Shown: in pieces, positions 1-6,145 of the stretch
Numbering within the stretch: position 1 is the stretch's first letter
Layout of the letters: each line of letters opens with the position of its first letter
Source: Gammaproteobacteria bacterium
GTDB taxonomy: Bacteria > Pseudomonadota > Gammaproteobacteria > Chromatiales > Chromatiaceae
Length of the DNA: 13,617 bases
Assembly: GCA_006227775.1 (NCBI GenBank)
Contig: SBFV01000075.1
Coordinates: 1-13,617 of the forward strand
Direction of reading: 5' to 3'
Made by a program: the position numbers and the translations under genes
Notes under the pieces: generated by a model
Told to the model about the DNA's origin: nothing
Database searches by the model: none
What the model saw: only the letters and a program-made list of their open reading frames with translations

Positions 1-21
1 TTATTGGGTAAGCGTTGACAC

Positions 22-74
22 GACCCGGTCACCATTCCCCCCCGGTGACCCGGGTCCCCGGCTCCCCACCGGGG
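22..74. repeat. Two adjacent GC-rich hairpins
   Basis: The sequence shows a near-perfect inverted repeat: 22-33 pairs with 44-56 with one bulged G, around a C-rich loop. Directly behind it is a second hairpin in which CCCCGG at 56-61 pairs with CCGGGG at 69-74. Neither is followed by a T run. They stand just before the forward terminator at 84-118, so they may belong to the 3' untranslated region of a gene lying left of the window. That role is inference. Confidence 0.5.
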
Positions 75-83
75 ACGCGCTTA

Positions 84-118
84 CCCCGCCGCTCCCCCCC
101 TGAACGGCGGGGTTTTTT
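84..118 (+). terminator. Rho-independent terminator, forward strand
   Basis: An 8-bp GC stem (CCCCGCCG at 84-91 with CGGCGGGG at 105-112) and a 13-base loop are followed at once by six T residues (113-118). This is the classic intrinsic terminator layout on the plus strand, so it should end a transcript entering from left of the window. Read on the minus strand the same stem has no T run after it, so it is a poor terminator for the DUF2782 gene at 173-526. Confidence 0.8.
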
Positions 119-172
119 ATTGCAGCCCCAACATTTGCGCCCAACGCGGACCCGACCGCCGCCTTCCCCGCC

Positions 173-526
173 CTACCAGCTAAACAACACCCATTGGGGT
201 ATCGAGATGTCGGAAACCCGGTCCCGTTGCACATCCAGGGTACCGTCACCGTCCGAGTCAAGCAGAAAGTAGGGCGGACCGATCTGAGGCTGGATCCGCA
301 CCATGTAAAGCTGACCATTGATGCGGTATTCGTAGACGGTGCCCCGATCCGTCTCCAGGATGGTGACGTCCGGCTGCACCGTCTCCCCGGTATAGCCAGC
401 GGGGGGCAGGGCGGGCGTCTCCAGCGCGGTTCCAGGTCGAGTATCGGGTTGGGCCCAGGCGACCAGCGAAGCGGCGCCAAGAAGGGTTGCGGTCAGGATC
501 CTTTTCATCGGTGTCGAGATAGTCAT
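173..526 (-). CDS. DUF2782 family exported protein
   Basis: This 117-residue protein begins with a basic/hydrophobic signal peptide (residues 7-25, ending in AWA-QP), so it is probably exported to the periplasm. After a Pro-rich linker the conserved core has YEYRINGQLYMV (65-76), GPPYFLLDSDGDGTLD (83-98) and the terminal PQWVLFSW. This matches the DUF2782 family, which is mainly gammaproteobacterial and has no established function. The DSDGDG stretch resembles a calcium-binding loop, but that is only suggestive. Two starts compete: ATG at 526 with a weak GGA signal upstream, and ATG at 508 (MKRIL), which gives a more usual signal peptide but has no clear ribosome site. The gene is divergent from rep. 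In Pseudomonas a homologue lies near polA and thrB; neither is visible here. The family call is firm and the function unknown. Confidence 0.85.
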   Translation of the reverse strand: MTISTPMKRILTATLLGAASLVAWAQPDTRPGTALETPALPPAGYTGETVQPDVTILETDRGTVYEYRINGQLYMVRIQPQIGPPYFLLDSDGDGTLDVQRDRVSDISIPQWVLFSW

Positions 527-702
527 GGAGGTTCCGTAAGTCTCCCTATGTTAGTACGGCGGGGTCGGGAAAGTCTTTCCTTTCCTTAGCCAACGGCGCC
601 ATCCCTCGGGCATAATGCCGCCCTTTCCCTGCCCCGGCTCCCCTCCCAGGCCTGCCGGGGGCCTCCCCCCGGACAACATCGCCCGCGATTGATCTCACCC
701 CC

Positions 703-2709
703 GTGACGGACCTCAACCACCGCCAACTCGAAGCCGTGCGTTACCTGGGCGGCCCCCTTCTGGTCCTGGCCGGCGCCGGCTCCGGCAAGACCCGGGTCAT
801 CGCCCGCAAGATCGCCCACCTGGTGGGGGAATGCGGCCTCGCACCGCGCCATATCGCCGCCGTCACCTTCACCAACAAGGCGGCGCGGGAGATGAAGGAT
901 CGGGTCAGCCGCCTGCTGCAGGGCCGCGACGCCCGCGGCCTGCGCATCTCCACTTTCCACACCCTGGGCCTGGACCTGCTGCGCCGCGACCATGACCGCG
1001 CCGGGCTGCGGGCGGGCTTCTCCCTCTTCGACCCCCAGGACGCCGAGGCCGTCATCAAGGAGCACCTGCGCTCGGTGCGCCAGGCCGACGCCCTCACCCC
1101 CGCCACCGTCCAGCACCGCATCTCCGCCTGGAAGAACGCTCTCATTGAACCACCCCAGGCCCTGAGCCAGGCCGAGGACGCCTTCGAGGCCGACCTCGCC
1201 GGCCTCTACGCCGACTATCAGCGCAGCCTCCACGCCTACAACGCCGTCGATTTCGACGACCTCATCCGCCTGCCGGCGCGCCTCCTGGCCGAGCAGCCGG
1301 ACCTGCTTGAAGCCTGGCAAGGGCGCATCCGCTACCTGCTGGTGGACGAATACCAGGACACCAACGGCGCCCAGTACGAACTGGTCCGGCGCCTGGTCGG
1401 CCCCCGCGGCGCCCTCACCGTGGTCGGCGACGACGACCAGTCCATCTACGCCTGGCGCGGCGCCCGTCCGGAAAACCTGGCCCGGCTCCGGGAGGACTTC
1501 CCCACCCTCAAGGTGGTCATGCTGGAGCAGAACTACCGCTCCAGCGGCCGCATCCTCGGCCTGGCCAACGCCCTCATCGCCAAGAATCCGCACCTGTTCG
1601 AGAAGCGCCTCTGGTGCGCCCACGGCGAGGGCGAGCGCCCCCGGGTCATCACCTGCCGGGACGAGGCCCAGGAGGCCGAGCGCGTTGTCTCCGAGATCCT
1701 CCACCGCCGCTTCGCCGACCAGGCCAACTACGGCGACTTTGCCATCCTCTACCGCGGCAACCACCAGGCGCGGCTGTTCGAACAGGCCCTGCGCGCCCAC
1801 GATATCCCCTATTTCCTCAGCGGCGGCACCTCCTTCTTCGCCCGCGCCGAGGTCAAGGACCTCATGGCCTATCTGCGCCTGCTCGCCAATCCGGAGGACG
1901 ACGCCGCCTTTCTGCGCATCGTCAACACCCCGCGCCGCGAGGTCGGCCCCGGCACTTTGGAAAAGCTGGCCGCTTACGCCCGCGACCGCGGCGTGCCCCT
2001 GCTCAGGGCCTGCGGTGAGCTGGGCCTGGGCCAGCACCTGGAGAGGCGGCCGCGAGAACGGCTGGCGCAGTTCGCCACCTGGCTGGACCAGCACGCCCGG
2101 GATGCCGACCACGACCCCGTTGCCGCCACCCGCGCCCTGGTGGAGGGCATGAACTACGCCGCCTGGCTGCGGGAAAACGCCTCCAGCCCCCAGGTGGCCG
2201 AGCGGCGGCTGGAGAACATCCATAGTCTCATCGACTGGCTCGAAGCCCTGGGCAAGGGCGACCACCAGGGCAAGAACCTCCAGGACCGGGTCAGCCACCT
2301 GTCCCTGATGGATGTCCTGGAGCGTCAGGAGGAAGATGCGGGCGGCGACCGCGTCGCCCTCATGACCCTCCACGCCGCCAAGGGCTTGGAATTTCCCCAC
2401 GTCTTCCTGGTTGGCATGGAGGAGGAACTCCTGCCTCACCGCACCAGCATCGAGGACGACAGCATCGAGGAGGAGCGGCGCCTGGCCTATGTCGGCATCA
2501 CCCGGGCCCGCGAACGCATCACCTTCACCCTCGCCCAGCGCCGCAAGCGCTTCGGTGAACTGGTTCAGACCCAACCCAGCCGCTTCCTGGAGGAAGTGCC
2601 TGAGGCTGACCTGGACTGGGACCTCCGGCGACAGGCCAACGCGGAGGAAAAGCGCGCCCGCGGCAGCGCCCACCTGGCCGGCCTGAAGGGATTGCTGGCA
2701 ACCGGCTGA
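703..2709 (+). CDS. rep: ATP-dependent DNA helicase Rep
   Basis: This is a 668-residue superfamily 1A helicase, matching E. coli Rep in length (about 673) and lacking the longer C-terminal tail of UvrD. Family members unwind DNA 3' to 5' using ATP; Rep clears proteins ahead of the replication fork. All the expected motifs are visible: Walker A AGAGSGKT (23-30), TFTNKAAREM (55-64), STFHTLG (83-89), the DEYQDTN motif II (215-221), VVGDDDQSIYAWRGA (240-254), LEQNYRSSGRIL, TLHAAKGLEFPHVFL and the arginine-finger motif EEERRLAYVGITRARERIT. Translation starts at GTG 703. No ATG precedes the conserved NHRQLEAV start and no strong Shine-Dalgarno is seen. It is a stand-alone, apparently intact housekeeping gene divergent from the DUF2782 gene, with tRNA genes about 90 bases downstream. 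UvrD or PcrA are less likely on length and on the opening TDLNHRQLEAV. Confidence 0.95.
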   Translation: MTDLNHRQLEAVRYLGGPLLVLAGAGSGKTRVIARKIAHLVGECGLAPRHIAAVTFTNKAAREMKDRVSRLLQGRDARGLRISTFHTLGLDLLRRDHDRAGLRAGFSLFDPQDAEAVIKEHLRSVRQADALTPATVQHRISAWKNALIEPPQALSQAEDAFEADLAGLYADYQRSLHAYNAVDFDDLIRLPARLLAEQPDLLEAWQGRIRYLLVDEYQDTNGAQYELVRRLVGPRGALTVVGDDDQSIYAWRGARPENLARLREDFPTLKVVMLEQNYRSSGRILGLANALIAKNPHLFEKRLWCAHGEGERPRVITCRDEAQEAERVVSEILHRRFADQANYGDFAILYRGNHQARLFEQALRAHDIPYFLSGGTSFFARAEVKDLMAYLRLLANPEDDAAFLRIVNTPRREVGPGTLEKLAAYARDRGVPLLRACGELGLGQHLERRPRERLAQFATWLDQHARDADHDPVAATRALVEGMNYAAWLRENASSPQVAERRLENIHSLIDWLEALGKGDHQGKNLQDRVSHLSLMDVLERQEEDAGGDRVALMTLHAAKGLEFPHVFLVGMEEELLPHRTSIEDDSIEEERRLAYVGITRARERITFTLAQRRKRFGELVQTQPSRFLEEVPEADLDWDLRRQANAEEKRARGSAHLAGLKGLLATG

Positions 2710-2757
2710 ACGGCCCCTGACTACAAATCCCCCGCGACACAAATCCCTCGCGACGGG

Positions 2758-2787
2758 ATGACAGCAGCAGCGCGCCGGTTATATACT
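2758..2787 (+). promoter_or_regulatory. Sigma70-type promoter for the tRNA genes
   Basis: ATGACA (2758-2763) and TATACT (2782-2787) are separated by 18 bases. Each differs by one base from the sigma70 consensus. The -10 element ends 11 bases before the first base of tRNA-Cys, and the stretch after it is GC-rich, as in stringently controlled stable-RNA promoters. This stretch is also AT-rich against a very GC-rich background. Confidence 0.6.
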
Positions 2788-2798
2788 TCGCCGCCTTA

Positions 2799-2872
2799 GG
2801 CTGAGTGGCAGAGTGGTCATGCAGCGGCCTGCAAAGCCGTGTACCTCGGTTCGATTCCGGGCTCAGCCTCCA
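2799..2872 (+). tRNA. tRNA-Cys (anticodon GCA)
   Basis: A full cloverleaf of 74 bases can be drawn. The acceptor stem GGCTGAG (2799-2805) pairs with CTCAGCC (2862-2868). The anticodon loop has GCA at 2831-2833 with T before and AA after, on a 5-bp stem. The T-arm carries GGTTCGATTCC. The discriminator is T2869 and the CCA end (2870-2872) is encoded. It resembles E. coli cysT, including the tail ...GCC-TCCA. It is followed 88 bases later by tRNA-Leu(UAA), as in E. coli glyW-cysT-leuZ, but no tRNA-Gly is present upstream. Confidence 0.96.
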
Positions 2873-2960
2873 CCTTCTTCCCGCCCTCAGCGCCCCGGTT
2901 CCTCCCCCCCTGCAACCCGCGGCGCCTTCCGACCCGGCTTCAACACCCCCCCTTCCACCC

Positions 2961-3045
2961 GCCCGGGTGGCGAAATCGGTAGACGCAAAGGACTTAAAAT
3001 CCTTCGGAGTTATCCATGCGGGTTCGAGTCCCGCCCCGGGCACCA
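2961..3045 (+). tRNA. tRNA-Leu (anticodon TAA)
   Basis: This is an 85-base class II tRNA. The acceptor stem GCCCGGG (2961-2967) pairs with CCCGGGC (3035-3041), followed by A3042 and an encoded CCA (3043-3045). The anticodon stem AAGGA/TCCTT (2988-2992 and 3000-3004) frames TAA at 2995-2997. A long variable arm and the T-loop TTCGAGT are present. It reads the UUA codon, which is rare in such GC-rich genes. No clear intrinsic terminator follows: there is a T6 run at 3080-3085, but no stem precedes it. The DNA beyond its 3' end is full of gene fragments, so this end may have been an insertion site for foreign DNA. Confidence 0.96.
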
Positions 3046-3536
3046 TTGATTCACAAGGGAAAACGGCATTACAAAGGACTTTTTTCGCCCCAGCGAAAGT
3101 AGCGGGGAATCCCTGGGGAAACTTTGGGCGGGATGATGGGCGGGGTTTCCTGGGGCTCAGGGGACGTTGCCAGGAGTCAACCGCTCCCCGCTCACGGCGG
3201 TTGCCTGCCCTCGGCCAGGCTTCCCCTCCCTCGATGCCGCCCCTCCTGGCGGTGCCCCCTCCTCAGATCGGACAGGATGCCCGCCCGCCAGGAAAGGACA
3301 GGCCGATGATGCCCCCCGCTCCCTCGCCCGGATCTCCCTCTGGGACCAACCGCCAGGACCAGCCGGGCGTCTCCGGTTCAGCCTGGCCCCCATCCGCCTA
3401 TGGCCAGGCAACGGCAACCACGCTATTGATGGCAGCGGCGCGATGGTAAAGGTCAGCCATGGCTAGGCCCCTCCTCCGGGTCACACGCCAAGGCCAAGCC
3501 GATGGTTCAACGGGGTCCCGCCGCCCGTCCCGGTAG
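3046..3536. other. Gene-free stretch behind tRNA-Leu
   Basis: About 490 bases hold no convincing gene. Short open frames exist on both strands but have skewed low-complexity composition, no ribosome site and no recognisable motifs. A small hairpin (TTCGC at 3084-3088 with GCGAA at 3093-3097) lies beside a T run. The last 30 or so bases may be decayed upstream sequence of the HicB-like remnant: its frame continues left of the TAG at 3534-3536 as a short Arg/Pro/Ser-rich stretch. No second copy of the tRNA-Leu 3' end was found. Confidence 0.5.
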
Positions 3537-3758
3537 ATCGCCGACGCCCGCCTGATCGCCCCCAGCGCCAAGGCCCAGGCGGCCTTGCTGATGCGCCGTG
3601 CGCGGACGGATCGCCCCCTCGCCGATCTGGCACGGGCGCTGGATACCTCCTGGCCGACGGCCAAGCGCCTGGAGGACCCGCGCCATTCCCCGACCCTCAA
3701 GCAACTAGAGCGGGCCGCCGCCGCCCTGGGCAAGCGGTTGGTCTTATCCTTCGAGTAA
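3537..3758 (+). pseudogene. HicB-like antitoxin, C-terminal remnant
   Basis: The frame between the TAG at 3534 and the TAA at 3756 encodes about 73 residues. It reads AKAQAALLMRRARTDRPLAD, then LARALDTSWPTAKRLEDPRH, then SPTLKQLERAAAALGKRLVL. This is the C-terminal XRE/ribbon-type DNA-binding part of long HicB antitoxins: an 'AAK..LL..MRR' helix, a helix-turn-helix with the typical 'RLEDPRH..TL..LE' segment, and 'ALGKRLVL' at the end. The N-terminal HicB fold (usually about 60-80 residues) is missing, because the frame closes with a stop at 3534 and no start codon with a ribosome site fits. The only in-frame ATG, at 3591, lies inside the helix. No HicA toxin is seen on either side. It is most likely a decayed antitoxin, though a truncated DNA-binding peptide cannot be ruled out. 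The family call is from pattern recognition. Confidence 0.65.
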
Positions 3759-3812
3759 GGTCTCAGCACTTCCCCCCCAATCCCAGGGTCCGAACACGGG
3801 GCAAGAATCCTC

Positions 3813-3932
3813 GGTAGGTCGGGTCAGCGAAGCGTAACCCGAGGGTCCGGCCTCGAACGTCGGGTTACTGCGCACCGCAAGCCTTTGTTCTCGTTGCGAG
3901 CCTCGCGCCTGGCGCGCCTCACCCGACCTACC
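3813..3932. repeat. Nested palindromic intergenic element (~120 bp)
   Basis: The outer arms GGTAGGTCGGGT (3813-3824) and ACCCGACCTACC (3921-3932) are a perfect 12-bp inverted repeat. An inner pair, TAACCCGA (3835-3842) and TCGGGTTA (3860-3867), is a perfect 8-bp inverted repeat. This resembles the dispersed 'TAGGTCGGGTTA...TAACCCGACCTA' palindromes common in intergenic DNA of Proteobacteria (REP- or MITE-like), though no transposase is attached. The core 3847-3866 recurs exactly at 4748-4767, beyond the toxin-antitoxin genes. Confidence 0.65.
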
Positions 3933-3963
3933 AATGCGCAGATCTGATCTGCCCGCCCCCCGG

Positions 3964-4401
3964 TTACTCAGACGCAGCGGACTCCTCGCCCCATGGGCTG
4001 ATCACCGGCACCGTCAACCCCTGGAAATGGCGGAGGTTGCGCGTGGCGATGGAGGCACGGCGGGCCAGCGCGATGCCGGCGATCTGGGTGTCGCGGATGT
4101 CCACGACGACTCCCTCCCTATGCCTCGACGCGGCGAGACTTGCGGCCTGAGCTGCGGCGGGGGCATCGAAGCTCAGGATGCGGCCGCCGAGGTCGTCTGT
4201 GAGGAGCCCCTCGAACGCCTTTTCGAGCGCTTGCCGGCGGCGCCCGCCCGGCAAGAGTGCGAGGCCAAAGCGGATCTCGAACACCGTGACGCTCGTGATC
4301 CAGGTCGAGCTTGCCGCCTGTCCGTCCAGCCAGGCTACGACGCGCTGGTCCGGCGCGTCGCGCATCAGGGCGGACAGGACGTTGGTATCGAGGATGATCA
4401 C
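3964..4401 (-). CDS. FitB/VapC-type PIN-domain toxin
   Basis: This is a 145-residue PIN-domain protein, the expected size for VapC/FitB toxins, which are Mg2+-dependent RNases that block translation when free. The opening MIILDTNVLS carries the first acidic residue (Asp5). TSVTVFEIRFGLALL supplies Glu42, DIRDTQIAGIAL supplies Asp101/Asp104, and the closing IATRNLRHFQGLTVPVISPW is the FitB-like end. These are the catalytic positions of the family, so the toxin looks intact. Translation starts at GTG 4401. Its first four bases overlap the antitoxin stop (GTGA), so the two genes are translationally coupled, antitoxin first. The opening 'RVVAWLD' and the ending 'NPW/SPW' fit gonococcal FitB better than the average VapC. 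It lies between two copies of a 20-base repeat, suggesting recent acquisition. The family call is firm and the RNA target unknown. Confidence 0.92.
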   Translation of the reverse strand: MIILDTNVLSALMRDAPDQRVVAWLDGQAASSTWITSVTVFEIRFGLALLPGGRRRQALEKAFEGLLTDDLGGRILSFDAPAAAQAASLAASRHREGVVVDIRDTQIAGIALARRASIATRNLRHFQGLTVPVISPWGEESAASE

Positions 4402-4646
4402 AGCTCCAACTCGGCGGGCCGGGCCACTTGTCCGCGCAACTCGGGTAGGCCCTCGGTCAGGCCCTGGCCGGCGAAACGTGCCGCGATGCGCGAACCCAAC
4501 CGGGGTGCAGGCGCACCCTCGTCGGCCATCGCTTGGCGCAGAATGTCGCGGATCTCTTCCTCCATGCTGTGCCCGTGTTGGCGGGCACGTTGCTGTAACC
4601 GCTCTTTCACATCGTCATCGAGATTGCGGACCAGGACCTGGGCCAA
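4398..4646 (-). CDS. FitA/VapB-type ribbon-helix-helix antitoxin
   Basis: This 82-residue protein, read from TTG 4646, begins MAQVLVRNLDDDVKERLQQR. That is a ribbon-helix-helix DNA-binding domain (residues 1-40, with HGHSMEEEIRDILRQAM as the second helix) of the FitA/Arc type. The C-terminal half is the toxin-wrapping tail. It should neutralise the PIN toxin encoded directly downstream and repress its own promoter together with it. The TTG start is chosen because GAGGAG sits 7 bases upstream. An in-frame ATG at 4706 would add an unrelated, promoter-derived leader that contains the operator. The stop overlaps the toxin GTG by four bases. The gene looks intact, with the short, charged composition usual for antitoxins. 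Confidence 0.9.
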   Translation of the reverse strand: MAQVLVRNLDDDVKERLQQRARQHGHSMEEEIRDILRQAMADEGAPAPRLGSRIAARFAGQGLTEGLPELRGQVARPAELEL

Positions 4647-4670
4647 GGGCGGTCTCCTCAGGGTTGGAAG

Positions 4671-4689
4671 TGCTAGCATGATAGCTAGC
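4671..4689 (-). promoter_or_regulatory. Palindromic operator of the toxin-antitoxin operon
   Basis: Two perfect GCTAGC palindromes (4672-4677 and 4684-4689) are separated by six bases, 25 bases before the antitoxin start codon. The stretch also contains TGATAGC, which resembles half of the TGCTATCA/TGATAGCA inverted repeat described for the gonococcal FitAB operator. A ribbon-helix-helix antitoxin would be expected to bind here and autoregulate. Binding is inferred from position and symmetry. Confidence 0.6.
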
Positions 4690-4747
4690 GCGATGTGGCT
4701 CGGCAAGGCACAGCCAAGGATGCCCGCCCCAACTGGGGCCGGGCAAC

Positions 4748-4767
4748 CCGGCCTCGAACGTCGGGTT
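4748..4767 (+). repeat. Second copy of 20-base repeat (first at 3847-3866)
   Basis: CCGGCCTCGAACGTCGGGTT is present exactly at 3847-3866 and 4748-4767, in the same orientation, on the two sides of the FitAB-like pair. The first copy is the core of the palindromic element at 3813-3932. The second copy is truncated: similarity stops where the arylsulfatase remnant begins (about 4769). The repeat therefore marks a recombination or insertion edge. Confidence 0.75.
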
Positions 4768-4768
4768 T

Positions 4769-5265
4769 CTGGGTCCAGTGATAGGTGACGACCCCGGTGA
4801 GTCCACCGGTGGCCGAGGAGGGGGCCATGGTGTAGTAGAACTTCCAGTTCTTGTAGCGGACCGCCGAGGGGTGGGCCCCGGTGTAATAGAAGAAGGTGTC
4901 GCGCGCCGAGTCGCCCTTGCCCTCGAGATAGGCGCGTTGATTGACGCCGTCCAGGGTGGTCTTGACGATCCCGGGGTACTGACCGGCCTCGATTTCCTTC
5001 TTCAGCTCATCGCCCTTGGGGCCGCCGGCGATATCGACCAGGGTAGGCAGCCAATCGAGGGCGGAGAAGATCTGGTCGTTGACCGTGCCTGGCTGGATGT
5101 GGCCCGGCCAGCGCACGACCAGCGGGGCGCGCATGCCACCCTCCCAGGTGGTGAGCTTGCCGCCGCGGTAGGGGGTGACGCCGCCGTCCGGATAGGTGAT
5201 GGCCTCGGCGCCGTTGTCCGTGGTGAAGACGACGATGGTGTTGTCGAGCTGGCCCATGTCCTCCA
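4769..5265 (-). pseudogene. Arylsulfatase fragment, broken at both ends
   Basis: About 165 codons of an alkaline-phosphatase-superfamily sulfatase remain. The order LDNTIVVFTTDNGAEA (Asp-Asn of the metal site), then GGKLTTWEGGMRAPLVVRWP, then SALDWLPTLVDIAGGP, then KNWKFYYTMAP, then VVTYHWTQ is the middle and C-terminal part of bacterial arylsulfatases. The N-terminal half with the Cys-x-Pro-x-Arg formylglycine signature is missing, so it cannot be active. Upstream the reading frame runs into an IS66 remnant near 5263. Downstream it loses similarity after YHWTQ, where full-length relatives continue 'VNIKRDPFE'. From there the sequence is the 20-base repeat found on both sides of the toxin-antitoxin genes. 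No start codon with a ribosome site is seen. It is a decayed gene, interrupted by insertion and deletion. Confidence 0.85.
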
Positions 5266-5588
5266 GACACCCCGGCGCGCATCCTTACATTCACCGCCGC
5301 GGCCCGCGCCGAGGCGCTGCCGCCGGGGACGCGGGCGGGGCGCACCGGGCTTTTCACCGCCGGGGTGGTGGCTGAGACGGTCAAGGGTCCGATCGTGCTG
5401 TTTAAGACCGGACCCGGCCATGCCGGGGAGCACTTGGCCGCGATCCTCGATCAGCGCACCGCGACGGACCCCCCGATCCAGATGTCCGATGCCCTGGCGC
5501 GCCATACCCCGGGCGCGCATACGACCCAGGCCGCCGCCTGCCTCCCGCACGGGCGCTGAAGAAGGCGATCCTCCACCGCGAGAACGCT
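5263..5588 (+). mobile_element. IS66-family transposase (TnpC) remnant with internal deletion
   Basis: Reading forward from 5263, the frame gives DTPARILTF, ALPPGTRAGRTGLFT, GPIVLFKTGPGHAGEHLAAI, then DPPIQMSDALARHTPGAH and AAACLPHGR before a TGA at 5557-5559. This is the catalytic core of IS66 TnpC, as shown by the 'TG..HAGE.L' and 'PPIQMSDALSRN' motifs. Immediately after, in another frame (5550-5588), RALKKAILHRENA is the C-terminal IS66 motif normally found about 200 residues later. A large internal deletion with a frame change therefore joined the two parts. Both ends are lost: the left meets an arylsulfatase fragment and the right an alpha/beta-hydrolase fragment. No terminal inverted repeats or accessory IS66 genes are visible. 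It is not functional. Confidence 0.8.
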
Positions 5589-5589
5589 T

Positions 5590-6145
5590 GGTCACCGCGG
5601 CCGGATGGGCGAATGCCGCGATGCTGATCACCGCCACGATGTCGCGGTTGCGCGAGGCCTCGAGCAGGGCCACACCGGCGCCGACCGAGTGACCGAGCAC
5701 GGCGATGCCCTCGGCGCGCCACGGGTGGTGTCGCTTGAGCCATGCGATCGCCTGGCGCAGATCCTCGGCGAAGCGTGGCAACGAGGAGAAGGTATCGGAA
5801 TCGCTCCCGCCGTGGTTGCGCGCATCGACGCGCAGCACGTTGAGACCGGCTCTGCGCAGGGGCGCGGCGATGGGCAGCATCTGCTCGGTGTTGCTACCCC
5901 ACCCGTGCAGCACGACGACGGTTCGGGCGGCGTCCGGGGCCGGCAGCAGCCAGCCGAACAGGGAACGGCGCCGCCTACCGCGCTCCCCCGTCGTATAGCC
6001 GCCCGACCCACTCCCGAAACCACGCCGGCCGGGTGAGCAGGACGTAGGCGATCAGCAGTGCCGCGAGGGGCACCGCAAAGGCCGCGGCGTCGACGACGAC
6101 GATGAGCAGCGCCCAGGTGAGACGCTCTCGGAGTTGCATGGGCAT
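5590..6145 (-). pseudogene. Membrane-anchored alpha/beta hydrolase, truncated and frameshifted
   Basis: From about 5970 to 5590 the minus strand encodes the N-terminal half of a serine alpha/beta hydrolase: SLFGWLLPAPDAARTVVVLH, then GWGSNTEQMLPIAAPL, DARNHGGSD and the nucleophile elbow LGHSVGAG, ending at AAFAHPAAVT. There the IS66 remnant begins (5589/5590). The rest of the domain, with the catalytic Asp and His, is gone. Upstream, in another frame (6145-5975), lies an N-terminal transmembrane anchor ending LLTRPAWFREWVGRLYDG, which in intact relatives runs straight into the hydrolase. A frameshift plus a missing piece of the linker separates the two. The anchor's ATG at 6145 has a GAGGT signal 5-6 bases upstream. 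The whole locus is a pseudogene. The family call is from motifs; the substrate is unknown. Confidence 0.8.
5975..6145 (-). CDS. 56-residue membrane peptide (likely anchor of the broken hydrolase)
   Basis: This small open frame begins MPMQLRERLTWALLIVVVDA and has a hydrophobic helix at about 12-37, then the basic stretch TRPAWFREWVGRLYDGGAR, ending at TAG 5975-5977. The ribosome site GAGGT lies close before ATG 6145, with a second in-frame ATG at 6139. Its layout and position make it the detached N-terminal anchor of the alpha/beta hydrolase downstream, released by a frameshift. It could still be translated as a short single-pass membrane peptide, but nothing points to an independent function. 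Confidence 0.35.
   Translation of the reverse strand: MPMQLRERLTWALLIVVVDAAAFAVPLAALLIAYVLLTRPAWFREWVGRLYDGGAR

Noticed and set aside
586..2742. Very long minus-strand open frame (718 codons) opposite rep
   Set aside because: It is the antisense shadow of a GC-rich gene. Its Gly/Ala/Val/Leu-rich composition has no family motif, while the plus strand carries every helicase motif.
2961..3045. Search for a tRNA-Leu attachment-site duplicate downstream
   Set aside because: No second copy of the tRNA 3' end was seen by eye up to the window end, and there is no integrase gene.
3398..3769. Minus-strand open frame (123 codons)
   Set aside because: It is opposite the HicB-like remnant, whose plus-strand translation is clearly protein-like. 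The minus translation is Arg/Ala-rich with no motif.
4647..4706. Longer antitoxin from ATG 4706
   Set aside because: The added residues are unlike ribbon-helix-helix proteins and would place the operator inside the gene. TTG 4646 has GAGGAG at ideal spacing.
3934..4788. Plus-strand open frame (284 codons) over the toxin-antitoxin genes
   Set aside because: Antisense to two well-supported genes with catalytic motifs, overlapping stop/start and a strong ribosome site.
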